DNA of 64,000 nt from an uncultured Eubacteriales bacterium (GTDB lineage: Bacteria; Bacillota; Clostridia; Oscillospirales; CAG-272). Location of the stretch: the NCBI GenBank assembly GCA_934525675.1, contig CAKSZH010000003.1, positions 1 to 64,000 of the forward strand. The letters run 5' to 3'. Below, in pieces: positions 25,790 through 34,890 of this stretch. Position numbers and translations under genes: made by a program. Position 1 is the stretch's first letter. Every line of letters starts with the position of its first letter. The notes under the pieces were generated by a model. It saw only the letters and a program-made list of their open reading frames with translations, searched no databases and was not told the DNA's origin.

Positions 25790-26803
25790 ATGAAACGAAA
25801 CAAGCGTGTTTTGGCGATGTTGCTCACGTTGTTGCTTTGTATGGGGACTTTTTATCCTGTATGAAAAATCCCCCGGAAGAGAGCACCACGGACGCGGGCA
25901 GGGAATCCGGAACGGAGCGGAGTACCGCCGCAGAGACCGATTCCCATGGGACGGAGTCCGGAATCGGCTCGGAGACCGACAAAGAATCTGACGAATCCGA
26001 TACGGAACCCGAGGAATCCGGTTCAAAGCCCGCAGAATCCGGCACGAAACCCGAGGAATCCGATTCAAAGCCCATAGAATCCGACACGAAGTCGGGAGAA
26101 ACGGATACCGATCCGGAGGAGTCCGACATAAAGCCGGGCGAAACGGAAACTGCCCCCCCGCACCGGCACGCGTTCGGCAAGTGGACAATCGTTCGGGCGA
26201 CAACCTGCACCGGGGACGGAGAAGAGGAACGTACCTGTTCCTGCGGGGAGAGGGAAACGAGAACCGTTCCCGCCAAGGGTCACACCGAAGTCATTGACAA
26301 AGCGGTCGACCCCACCTGCACCGAGGTGGGCTAAACCGATGGCAAGCATTGCTCGGTCTGTAATGAGATTCTTATGAAGCAACACGTTGTTCCTGAAAAG
26401 GGTCACACCGAGGTCATTGACAAAGCGGTCGAGCCTACCTGTACCGAAACGGGTCTGACCGAGGGAGAACATTGCTCGGTCTGTGGCGAGATTCTTGTGA
26501 AGCAAAACGTTATATCCACAAAGGCACACATTTATGTAGTCACGGTTGTTCCGCCGACCGAAACGGAGCAGGGATATACGGAACATATCTGTTCCGCTTG
26601 CGGGGATTTTTACAGGGATACATTCACCATTGACTGCTTCCGAGGGACTTACATATTCCGTAAATGAGGACGGAAAAACTGTGATTGTAACCGGAATCGG
26701 TACCTGCACGGACTCCCTTGTCGTCATTCCGTCCGTGTATAAGGGAAAGACGGTAACAGGTATTCGTGCGAGTGCATGTTTCCAAATGCTAAATCATATA
26801 TAA
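25790..26803 (+). pseudogene. Decayed BspA-like (LRR_5) surface lipoprotein
   Basis: The pieces add up to one broken gene. A signal peptide (MKRNKRVLAMLLTLLLCMGT) reads in one frame, and the lipobox (FLSC) plus a Ser/Thr/Glu-Pro-rich linker with SGTKPEESD-like repeats in the next. Adding one T to the T5 run at 25849-25853 joins them. Two ~41-residue Cys repeats (KGHTEVIDKAV...PTCTE...HCSVC) follow, interrupted by an in-frame TAA at 26332 where the second repeat has a leucine codon. A second frameshift near 26625-26640 leads to GLTYSVNEDGKTVIVTGIGT, the typical start of a BspA leucine-rich region, which ends abruptly at 26803. At least two frameshifts, one nonsense codon and a 3' truncation. 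Confidence 0.8.
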
Positions 26804-26807
26804 AAAT

Positions 26808-26845
26808 CTCCCCCGTTCCGTCATCTGTGACGGAACGGGGGAGTC
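26808..26845. terminator. Terminator at the mscL 3' end
   Basis: CTCCCCCGTTCCGTCA and TGACGGAACGGGGGAG form a perfect 16-bp stem with a TCTG loop. On the minus strand it is followed by ATTTTTATA, a good U-tract, so it ends mscL; it may also stop plus-strand reads. Confidence 0.88.
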
Positions 26846-26863
26846 CGATATTTGATAAACCGA

Positions 26864-27418
26864 TTATTTCTTCTTCATGATCTCGCACATCTCGGAGAGC
26901 AGTTTTTCCTGCGCGAGAATGCTGCGCTCAAGGTCCGCCTGCTTTGCGGCAAGTGCGGCTGCGGCTTCTTCCGCCGCCTTCTTGTCGGCTTCCGCTTTTT
27001 CGGCTTCTGCCTTTGCCTTGGCTTCCGCTTCGGCGATCTTCTTTGCGTCAAGACGGTTCTTTGCTTTTACGAGGACACGCAGGACGACGAAAATGCAAAG
27101 CGCAGTGATGAGGAAGTCGATGATGGTCTGGAGCCATGTACCCCAAAGAATTGCGACTTCAGCAGTTGCGGGGGTAATGATTTCTCCCGCTTCATTCTTC
27201 ACGGCTTCCACGGCGGGATGAATGACGGTCTTGATCCCGTCAAGGCTGCCGCTCTTGACAAACAGACCGACAAAGGGGTTGATGACATAATTGACAAGAC
27301 CCGTCACGATCTTGCCGAACGCGCCGCCGATGACAACACCGACTGCCATGTCAAGAACATTTCCTCTGGTGATGAATTGTTTGAAATCAGCCCAGAATGT
27401 AGACTTTTTCTTCGACAT
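26864..27418 (-). CDS. mscL: Large-conductance mechanosensitive channel with long coiled-coil tail
   Basis: 184 aa from ATG at 27418 with AAGGAG upstream. The MscL hallmark FKQFITRGNVLDMAVGVVIG begins at about residue 11, and the two membrane helices are at ~19-45 and ~85-110 (TIIDFLITALCIFVVLRVLV). It opens under membrane tension to release solutes during osmotic downshock. MscL is usually 130-150 aa; here the C-terminus continues as an Ala/Glu/Lys-rich coiled coil (about 115-184), longer than the normal cytoplasmic bundle. Own promoter and terminator. Confidence 0.95.
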   Translation of the reverse strand: MSKKKSTFWADFKQFITRGNVLDMAVGVVIGGAFGKIVTGLVNYVINPFVGLFVKSGSLDGIKTVIHPAVEAVKNEAGEIITPATAEVAILWGTWLQTIIDFLITALCIFVVLRVLVKAKNRLDAKKIAEAEAKAKAEAEKAEADKKAAEEAAAALAAKQADLERSILAQEKLLSEMCEIMKKK

Positions 27419-27474
27419 GATTTTCTCCTTTTTCAAATAAAACATCATTTTGTCGGATAATCCGACGACATTCC

Positions 27475-27503
27475 ATTATAACGTTTTTCCGGGAAAAAGT
27501 CAA
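27475..27503 (-). promoter_or_regulatory. mscL promoter
   Basis: On the minus strand, TTGACT (27503-27498), a 17-base spacer and TATAAT (27480-27475). The leader contains a small GTCGGA-TAA-TCCGAC hairpin. Confidence 0.8.
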
Positions 27504-27594
27504 GTGACATTCCTTTGAAACTTTCTTTAGCCGCAAACTGAGGCGGATTGCCGGCTCTTCGTGAAAAAATCTGCAAACTGTGACACTTGCCCCC

Positions 27595-27623
27595 TTGCAC
27601 TTTGTTACAAAATATGATAAACT
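27595..27623 (+). promoter_or_regulatory. Promoter before the broken TetR gene
   Basis: TTGCAC (27595-27600), 17-base spacer, TAAACT (27618-27623). It would transcribe the TetR remnant and the 1610-aa gene together. Confidence 0.5.
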
Positions 27624-27661
27624 GTGCATGAACGAACGTTTATTAAATAAAGGAGCGGCAC

Positions 27662-28257
27662 GTAACACAAATTAAAGGCGGACAGCATGAAATAAAAAAG
27701 ATAGAATACATGGAAAAATGCTATGACTGCTACGCGGAGTACGGCGTGACGGGGACGGGAATCAAGGCGTTGGCGAATGCCTGCGGTTGTACTCCCGCAA
27801 ACCTGTATCTCTACTTTGACAATCCGGATGACCTCATCATTCAGTCCACTGCCTACTGTATGTCAAAGGTGGAGGATGACTTTATGAAGAAGGCACCGTC
27901 GAACCCGGAGAAGCTGATGAGCTTCATCGACGAGATTCCCTATTGGACAAAAGAGAAACACGGCAAGAGATACCGACTGATGTATCAGTCCTGCACGCAT
28001 CCGAAATACATTGAATACGGGAAGCAGTTTTTTGCGGGGGCAACGAGAGATATACCGCGTATGCAAAGCGCCTGGAAGCGGGACTCGGGATCCAGCATAC
28101 GGTACTGACGCCGCTTATCTTCATCCTCATCCGTGCCTGTGTTCACTATGCCGTGCTTGAGGATGATTACTATCCGGAAAGCCAACTTGGAGTTCTGAAG
28201 CAAAGTATTGTTCTGTTTATGCAAAAATACAAAAACGAATCGGAGGGAACAAAATGA
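27662..28257 (+). pseudogene. Frameshifted TetR-family regulator
   Basis: The N-terminal helix-turn-helix is clear (GIKALANACGCTPANLYLYF). The first frame stops at 28108 after FFAGAT. A one-base gain at the T6 (28028-28033) or G5 (28036-28040) run restores the rest (NERYTAYAKRLEAGLGIQ ... VLKQSIVLFMQKYK), which ends at 28257 with TGA overlapping the next gene's ATG. The start is also damaged: AAAGGAG at 27649-27655 points to codon 27662, which is GTA rather than GTG, and the first in-frame ATG (27710) cuts into the DNA-binding domain. The intact gene would have been translationally coupled to the surface protein downstream. Sequencing error at the homopolymer is possible. Confidence 0.78.
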
Positions 28258-31200
28258 AAAAACGGCTGATTCTTATTCTGGCAGCTGTCTTGCTGGTTGT
28301 AGCAACCGCCACGGTGTTGTTCACGGTGAATGTGAGTGCCGAGACAACTTACTACGATCTTTGGGTCGCCGGAACGCAAGTGACGAGCGATACGCTCTCC
28401 GGCAGCGGCTGGCGGTATGAACCCGACACAGGCACGCTTGTTCTGAACGGTTTCAGTTACGGTTCGGGCGGGTACGGGTACCGGATGAGCTACGACTCAA
28501 ATACCAAAACCGATACCTATGCGTTTATTTACGTCAAAGACACCAACAGAAAAGCCATGAACCTCAACATCCGGCTGGAAGGCGCTGCAAGCACCATCGG
28601 CGACACCTACCTGACCGGGTACACGGCGGTCTCCGCGGGGAGCGGTTACTATTCCACCTATTACGGAATCTACAACCCCTACGGCAATGTCACCATCACG
28701 GGGTCGGCAAGGCTGAATATTTATACCAATCAGTTGTGCATCAACGCCTCCAACCTGAATATAAACGGCAGTACGGTCGATCTGCAGGCATATTCTGCCT
28801 GCGCCAGCGTGACCCGCCTGAACGTCAGGGACGGAAGCAAACTCACGGCATACTGCGGCTTCGGCGGCGGACGGATGTACAACACCCCGATCTATGCCGA
28901 GAAAAGCATCAATCTCTATGATTCCTCCGAAATCAGTTCCACGATGGAACGCAACGAAAAGACGGACGACTACGGCATCAGCGGTATCATCTGTAGCGGC
29001 ACCATCAATGTTTACGGCGGAAAGCTGAGCGGCGTTACCTACGCGCAGGGCAAGACTCCCACCATCTCCCGCCCCGCCTGCATCGGCATTGACACGAAGG
29101 TGCTGAACGTAACCGGCGGGGGCGTGGTCGAAGCATTTGTCCTTCAGGGCTCCGGGCAGAAATCCTATCTCAAATCCACGGGCATCTGCTATTACTACGC
29201 CGGCAACGGAACGGTCAATGTCAACGGCGGCAGTGTTGTCCGCACCGGCGTGGAGAAAAAGAATCCCGACGGCTCGCAGGTCCTTCTGCCGAAAGACTTC
29301 AATGTAGCCGACGGCATATACGGATATTGCACCGCGCTTACGAGTAACGATTACGAATCGTACTGTGAGCATACCGCCTTTGCGCAGGAGGGCGCGTTTG
29401 TCCGGCTGAACGGAACCACGAAACAGCTCGCGTATTACCGTAATTTCAGATTGACCGCTTCGTATCCCTCGGACGACGTTCCGGCACTTTCCGCGATCAT
29501 CCCGGCAAATTCCGGATTCGGGCTGTATGTCCTGTCCGGCACGCACATCTTTGACCCCCGTCTCTCGGACGGCACGGTTCCCGAAATCACCGTGGAATCC
29601 GGGAAACTGACGCTGAAACTGCAAGGCGGAAAAACCTATACCATGACAAAGCCCATTTACCTGAGCGCGGGTACGGAGCTTGTCATCGAGGGCGACGGCA
29701 TTGTCACGGGACTGGACGTCCGCGGCGAGGGAAAAGTCACCTTCACAAGCGGCACCGTCACGGGCAGCGTCGCGTCGGGCGTGGAAATGATCGTCAACGG
29801 CGGCAACCTCCGGATTGATTACCGCGGCACCGTGAAAAACGGAAACGGCAACGTGGTGCGCGCACGGACCTACACGCTGACAAACGACAAGACCTTTTCC
29901 AAGGTGGAGCTGGTCAAAATGCGCGAAAGAGAATACGGCAGTGCCGGCATCTATCCGCTTGACGGAAAAACGCTCTCGCTTTGGACGACCTCGGAGAGCG
30001 AGGTGCTGTACGCCCGCGCCGCTCGTTCGGACGGTAAGAGCGTCCTGACGCTCAACAGCCAGGCGGGCACTCCCACTCTGCTTGCGGAAGGCTACGGCGT
30101 TAAGACCAACGACATCCCGCTTTATCTGGCTGACTCAAGAGGGACCGTTCTCGATCCGTTTGCGACAACCCCGACGGCGGAGCAGATGGCGGATTACACC
30201 CTCGTCTGGTCCCACAGCCGGGACGGCGACGGCTGGACGGTCATCGAAGACGCTGCCGCCCACAGCGACAGCGCGGGAAGGTATACCCGTCCTTACAGTT
30301 ACCAGAGTCCGGATAACCGCTATTTCCGCTGCGAGATTTACAGCAAATCGACCGGGGAATTGGCAGGTGTATTTACCACCTTCCTGCATACCTTCGTTCC
30401 GGTCATCATATATAACGGTTTCTTTGTGGAGGGTGAGGAACAAACCATCTACGTCTCGGAGCAGTTCCCCCTGCCGGAGGGATTCAACGTCAAATGGGAG
30501 GTCACCTGGAGTGTCAGCAAGGACGGCGGAGCCACAAAAACGTATCTGTCGGGGCTGACCAATCAGCTCAGCTACACCTTTACCGTCACGGAGGAAATGG
30601 AGGGTTGGATATTCGAGTGCGGTATCGGTCAGAGCGTCGTCTATGACAACATCGAATTTGATGACTTCGACGTCTCCCGCCTCACCGTTTATTCCGTGGA
30701 AGGAAAAACCGTCAAGATCGACACCCAGCCGACCGACAAGCCCCTGCTTGACCTTGACAACCCGGATGCCGGCGCAACGCTGACTGTCGCCGCGCGCAAC
30801 GCGACGAATTATCAGTGGCAGGTATCCAAGAGACTGACCGCCGACCAGACGGACTGCCCGTTTGAGAATATCCCCGGCGCGAACGAGGCAAGCTACACCC
30901 TCCGGAGCGTGGACGCAAACCTGTCGATGGCGAACTATGTTTACCGCTGCGTCATCCGGAACGACGTCAACGAGGTCATTACCGACGAGGTGCAGTTTGA
31001 CTTCCGGATTCTCCCGTTCCTTTACGAAAAAACGGAAATCGGCAGTATTACTCTGAACAATGAGGATCAAACGGTCTTCTCGGTCACCGTTCACCCCGGC
31101 TTGCCGGAGGTAATGGGAGGGTTGCACATCTATTGGGAGGTCAGCGGCGACGGCGGAGAAACCTATAAGTCGGTCTATGAATACATTCTTGTCAACCGTC

Positions 31201-33086
31201 TGACGGCTTATATCAGAGAAGTAACGGCGACGGTAACGCCGGACGGACAATCCGTCCCCTGCAAGCAATACCGGCTCGAAATTGTCAACGCCGATCTGAA
31301 ACTGGATGGCCTTGTTTTCCGCTGCCGGTACAAACTGGGCTATCATCAGGACTATCAGACCACCGCCCCAATCACCCTGACCGTGATTGAAAAGTGTACC
31401 CAATACGGTCATACCGGTGGAACCGCTACCTGCCGGCACCGTGCGGTCTGCGAGGTCTGCGGCAAGGAATACGGTGAACTCAATCCCAATAACCATACGG
31501 GCGAGGAAAAATGGAACGTCAAGGACTGGAACATCGCCGACGGTCACATGACGACGTGGAGCTGCTGCGGACAGATCGGTTATCCCTACGAACGCCACAC
31601 CTTTGTGGACGGCATCTGCAACGTCTGCGGCTGTGTCTGCGACCACTCTCTGAAAACCGCGGCGACCTGCCTTGAAGAAGGGCACTGCGACATCTGCGGA
31701 CTCAAAACCGAAGACATTAACCCGGACAATCACGACCTCTCGCTCGGCACCTATGTGTCGGATAAAAAATCGCCGACCTGCTCGGAGGACGGTCATGAGG
31801 GCAACGTCATCTGCCGGAACTGCTACGGCGTGGTGACCCCCGGCGCGGTCATTCCGAAGCTCGGACATCACGGCGGATACGCTTCCTGTATCGAAAAGGC
31901 AAAGTGTTCGGACTGCGGCACGGAATACGGGGAGATCGACCCGGACAGCCACCGCGGAGAAATCAATGTCGTCGGGGAAGTCCACCCAACCTGTCAGCAC
32001 GGCGGCTACACCGGCGACTGGTACTGCCTCGACTGCGGAGTCATGTTCCGGAAGGGTGAGGAGGTCTCCGCGATGGACGGTCATATGGGCGTGGACGGCA
32101 TCTGTATCTGGTGCGGTACCCGGCACGGGTTTACCCCTGTGGGCGACGACAAGTACACCTATTATGACAACGGCAAGCAGGTCTTCGGTTGGTTCGATCT
32201 CTACGACGTCAGATACTACGCTTCCCGCGTCACGGGAATTGTGATCGAAGAGGACGCGGTGATCGGCGGAAGACTGTATCTCTGGGACTATGAAACAGGG
32301 TTCAGCCTTGCAAACGGCTTCCGCGAGACCGAGGAGGGCATCCGCTGTTATCTGGACGGCTACATGGTCACCGGCTGGAGACATACCGACGGCTCCGGGC
32401 CTGTGGTTGATGAAAAGGGTATCTCCGAGCAGTACTCCTCGAGCCCGAACAACCTCTACTACTTCCTGTCCACGACCGGCTTCATGGTCACGAGCAGCAC
32501 CTATAAGCTCGGCGGCTTCACCCGTGAGTTCAATAACGACCACACGGTGAAACCCCTGAACGGACTTCAGAACCGCTACGGCGAGCTGTACTACTACGTG
32601 GACGGCGTGATCCAGACCGGCTGGCACACGATCGACGGCAACACCTACTACTTCCGCGCAAGCGACGCGGTGTACGGACGTGCGGCAACCAAGTGGATGT
32701 ACATCGGCAACAAGGTGTACTACTTCTACGCATCGACCTCCGCAACGCCCTATGCGCTGAAGACGAGTGGAGCGATCGGCGGCATCACCTACAACTACGC
32801 GGAGGACGGACATATCCTGTACAACGGATTCGTCAACTGCGAGTTTGCGAATGAGGCGAACAGCAACACGGCGCCGAACATTCAGAAGAAGAACGGCACG
32901 ACGCGTTACTACGTAAACGGCGAGATGCAGACCGGCTGGCAGCAGATCGGCGGCAAGTGGTACTACTTCTTCGCGATCGGCTCTTCGATGGGCTCCGGCT
33001 ACATGTGTGTGGAATCCCGCACCATCGGCGGCGTCTGGTACGAGTTTAACGAAGACGGCGTCTGTCTCGGAAAAAAGAACAATTGA
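28254..33086 (+). CDS. Large mosaic cell-surface protein, 1610 aa
   Basis: GGAGGG precedes the ATG. Residues 1-29 are a signal peptide ending VSA. About 30-480 is a glycine/asparagine-rich beta region resembling a beta-helix (repeated NVNGGSVV, INVYGGKLSG, LNVTGGGVVEAF). About 480-1045 has Ig-like or bacterial surface beta domains with Trp-rich cores (YTLVWSHSRDGDGWTVIED, ATNYQWQVSKR). About 1048-1292 carries Cys/His modules (HTGGTATC, VCEVCGKEYGELNP), related to those in the cohesin protein. About 1300-1610 has Trp/Tyr/Gly wall-binding-like repeats (YYYVDGVIQTGWHTIDGNTY, YYVNGEMQTGWQQIGGKWYY) that probably attach it to wall polymers. Likely adhesin or structural protein; no catalytic motif recognised. 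Confidence 0.85.
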   Translation: MKKRLILILAAVLLVVATATVLFTVNVSAETTYYDLWVAGTQVTSDTLSGSGWRYEPDTGTLVLNGFSYGSGGYGYRMSYDSNTKTDTYAFIYVKDTNRKAMNLNIRLEGAASTIGDTYLTGYTAVSAGSGYYSTYYGIYNPYGNVTITGSARLNIYTNQLCINASNLNINGSTVDLQAYSACASVTRLNVRDGSKLTAYCGFGGGRMYNTPIYAEKSINLYDSSEISSTMERNEKTDDYGISGIICSGTINVYGGKLSGVTYAQGKTPTISRPACIGIDTKVLNVTGGGVVEAFVLQGSGQKSYLKSTGICYYYAGNGTVNVNGGSVVRTGVEKKNPDGSQVLLPKDFNVADGIYGYCTALTSNDYESYCEHTAFAQEGAFVRLNGTTKQLAYYRNFRLTASYPSDDVPALSAIIPANSGFGLYVLSGTHIFDPRLSDGTVPEITVESGKLTLKLQGGKTYTMTKPIYLSAGTELVIEGDGIVTGLDVRGEGKVTFTSGTVTGSVASGVEMIVNGGNLRIDYRGTVKNGNGNVVRARTYTLTNDKTFSKVELVKMREREYGSAGIYPLDGKTLSLWTTSESEVLYARAARSDGKSVLTLNSQAGTPTLLAEGYGVKTNDIPLYLADSRGTVLDPFATTPTAEQMADYTLVWSHSRDGDGWTVIEDAAAHSDSAGRYTRPYSYQSPDNRYFRCEIYSKSTGELAGVFTTFLHTFVPVIIYNGFFVEGEEQTIYVSEQFPLPEGFNVKWEVTWSVSKDGGATKTYLSGLTNQLSYTFTVTEEMEGWIFECGIGQSVVYDNIEFDDFDVSRLTVYSVEGKTVKIDTQPTDKPLLDLDNPDAGATLTVAARNATNYQWQVSKRLTADQTDCPFENIPGANEASYTLRSVDANLSMANYVYRCVIRNDVNEVITDEVQFDFRILPFLYEKTEIGSITLNNEDQTVFSVTVHPGLPEVMGGLHIYWEVSGDGGETYKSVYEYILVNRLTAYIREVTATVTPDGQSVPCKQYRLEIVNADLKLDGLVFRCRYKLGYHQDYQTTAPITLTVIEKCTQYGHTGGTATCRHRAVCEVCGKEYGELNPNNHTGEEKWNVKDWNIADGHMTTWSCCGQIGYPYERHTFVDGICNVCGCVCDHSLKTAATCLEEGHCDICGLKTEDINPDNHDLSLGTYVSDKKSPTCSEDGHEGNVICRNCYGVVTPGAVIPKLGHHGGYASCIEKAKCSDCGTEYGEIDPDSHRGEINVVGEVHPTCQHGGYTGDWYCLDCGVMFRKGEEVSAMDGHMGVDGICIWCGTRHGFTPVGDDKYTYYDNGKQVFGWFDLYDVRYYASRVTGIVIEEDAVIGGRLYLWDYETGFSLANGFRETEEGIRCYLDGYMVTGWRHTDGSGPVVDEKGISEQYSSSPNNLYYFLSTTGFMVTSSTYKLGGFTREFNNDHTVKPLNGLQNRYGELYYYVDGVIQTGWHTIDGNTYYFRASDAVYGRAATKWMYIGNKVYYFYASTSATPYALKTSGAIGGITYNYAEDGHILYNGFVNCEFANEANSNTAPNIQKKNGTTRYYVNGEMQTGWQQIGGKWYYFFAIGSSMGSGYMCVESRTIGGVWYEFNEDGVCLGKKNN

Positions 33087-33584
33087 TTTCCGGGAGGAAG
33101 TCCGTTACGGATTCCGAGAACCGGTGAAAACCGTGTGTTCCCGGCGTTGCGGCAGGGAGGTCGGTTCCCGGCGCCGCGTGCGGATTTCCCCGTAGCGATA
33201 ACACAAAAAGAGTCCCCGAGCGCAGCGATGCGTTCGGGGGCACTGAACCCAATAAAGGCGGTACAACAGATTTCTGTTGTACCGCCTTTTGACGATAATA
33301 TTTTCGGGTTTCGCCGGATTGACCGGGATCCCGGTGACAAACCGGGAAAACTTTGTAAAACGGAGTGTTCGGAACCGGGTATCATTACGGACCGGATGAC
33401 AAAGCCCCGGCGACAGACAAGAGAATTCTGCAACCCGCATAAGGCTTTGACAGAGAAACAAAACCACTTGCAGACTGCCATGCACCGGATCGGTTTATCA
33501 ACGGAACAGCCCCGATAAAACCGGAAAATGAAGAGCGGAGGGACGAGCTGGGAATTTACGAAGCCGGAAATCAGGCCCTTTCGA
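33087..33584. other. Intergenic region with hairpins, no gene seen
   Basis: After the surface-protein gene there is a GC-rich stretch, an imperfect hairpin around 33208-33241 (GTCCCCGAGCGC / GCGTTCGGGGGC) and the strong terminator at 33256-33293. The remaining ~290 bases up to asd show no coding signal with a ribosome binding site. Confidence 0.6.
33256..33293. terminator. Terminator after the 1610-aa gene
   Basis: AGGCGGTACAACAG and CTGTTGTACCGCCT form a 14-bp stem with an ATTT loop, followed by TTTT. It lies between convergent genes. Confidence 0.88.
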
Positions 33585-34661
33585 TCAATCGAAGTACCCC
33601 TTGCGGTAAAGCAGTTCCGCGATGAGAACCGCGCCGCCCGCTGCGCCGCGGAGCGTGTTGTGTGACAGGCTGACAAACTTGTAGTCAAACATCGGATCGT
33701 CGCGCAGACGTCCGACCGAGATGCCCATACCGCCGTAAATATCGCGGTCAAGCGCGGTCTGCGGACGGTTATCCTCTTCGAAATAGGTGATGAACTGTTC
33801 GGGCGCGTGGGGAAGTCCTAATTCCTGCGGCAGTCCCGCGTATGCTTTCCAGTCTGCAAGGATCTGTTCTTTTGACGGCTTTTCGCGGAATTTTACAAAC
33901 ACTGCCGCCATGTGTCCGTCGGTGACGGGGACGCGGATGCACTGGGAGGTGATGACGGGTGCCGCGGCTTTGACGATCTCCCCGTTTTCGACCGTTCCCC
34001 AGACGCGGAGCGGCTCCTGCTCGCTCTTTTCCTCCTCGCCGCCGATGAAGGGAATCACATTATCAATCATTTCGGGCCATTCGCGGAAGGTCTTGCCCGC
34101 GCCGGAGATTGCCTGATAGGTGGTAACGGCGATCTGCCCGATCCCGTATTTACGGAGCGGTGACAGCGCACCGACATAGGGCTGGATAGAGCAATTGGGC
34201 TTGACCGCAATGAACCCGCGACGGGTACCGAGCCGTGCCCGCTGATGCGCGATGACCGAGAGGTGCTCCGGGTTGATCTCCGGGATGACCATCGGCACGT
34301 CGGGTGTCCAACGGTGTGCGGAATTGTTGGAAACAACGGGGATCTCGTGCCGTGCGTACTTCTCCTCCAGTGCACGGATCTCGTCTTTTTTCATATTGAC
34401 TGCACAGAAAACAAAGGTGCAGAGCTTGCCCATGGTCTCTGTGTCTTCCGCGTCGATGAGTGTCATTTTCCGGAACTGCTCCGGGATCGGAACGGTCATC
34501 TTCCAGCGTCCCCCGACAGCTTCCTCATAGGGTTGTCCTGCACTGCGTGCCGACGCCGCAAGTGCGACGACCTCAAAATAGGGATGATCTGCAAGGAGCG
34601 TCAGAAATCTCTGACCTACCATGCCGGTGGCGCCGATCACGCCGACTTTCATTTTATTCAT
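33585..34661 (-). CDS. asd: Aspartate-semialdehyde dehydrogenase
   Basis: 358 aa from ATG at 34661 with GGAGGG 7 bases upstream. It reduces aspartyl phosphate to aspartate semialdehyde with NADPH, the branch point to lysine/diaminopimelate, threonine and methionine. Motifs: GATGMVGQRF, SNNSAHRW, the active-site cysteine Cys157 in KPNCSIQPYV, and TYQAISGAG. The length and PNCS context fit the archaeal/fungal-type subfamily that is also common in Clostridia. Own promoter; no riboswitch recognised in the leader. Confidence 0.95.
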   Translation of the reverse strand: MNKMKVGVIGATGMVGQRFLTLLADHPYFEVVALAASARSAGQPYEEAVGGRWKMTVPIPEQFRKMTLIDAEDTETMGKLCTFVFCAVNMKKDEIRALEEKYARHEIPVVSNNSAHRWTPDVPMVIPEINPEHLSVIAHQRARLGTRRGFIAVKPNCSIQPYVGALSPLRKYGIGQIAVTTYQAISGAGKTFREWPEMIDNVIPFIGGEEEKSEQEPLRVWGTVENGEIVKAAAPVITSQCIRVPVTDGHMAAVFVKFREKPSKEQILADWKAYAGLPQELGLPHAPEQFITYFEEDNRPQTALDRDIYGGMGISVGRLRDDPMFDYKFVSLSHNTLRGAAGGAVLIAELLYRKGYFD

Positions 34662-34733
34662 GTAAGTGCCCTCCGGTTCCGATGTAGTAAAGACGTTGCG
34701 GATGCGTTTGTTCCATGCAACAAGAATAGGTAC

Positions 34734-34762
34734 ATGATAGCATATGCGGGAAAGAAAATCAA
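34734..34762 (-). promoter_or_regulatory. asd promoter
   Basis: On the minus strand, TTGATT (34762-34757), a 17-base spacer and TATCAT (34739-34734), giving a leader of about 65 bases. Confidence 0.65.
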
Positions 34763-34824
34763 GCGGAAAATGAAACTTTCCGAAGAAAATCATGCAAAAA
34801 TCAGTCAAGCGATCCGGATAAACG

Positions 34825-34863
34825 AAATTGCACGGCGGAAAGCGGGTCGCTGCCGTGCAATTT
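34825..34863 (-). terminator. Terminator after rsmI
   Basis: AAATTGCACGGC and GCCGTGCAATTT are a perfect 12-bp inverted repeat 28 bases downstream of the rsmI stop, followed on the minus strand by CGTTTA. The U-tract is weak. Confidence 0.65.
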
Positions 34864-34890
34864 ATGCATATTTGTATTACGTACTGTGCA

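Noticed and set aside
27628..27675. Alternative upstream ATG for the TetR gene
   Set aside because: It lies at the expected transcription start, lacks a ribosome site and runs into a stop in a different frame from the helix-turn-helix.
30135..32813. 892-codon open frame on the minus strand opposite the 1610-aa gene
   Set aside because: Shadow of GC-rich codons; no start signals and no recognisable domains, while the plus strand has a signal peptide and wall-binding repeats.
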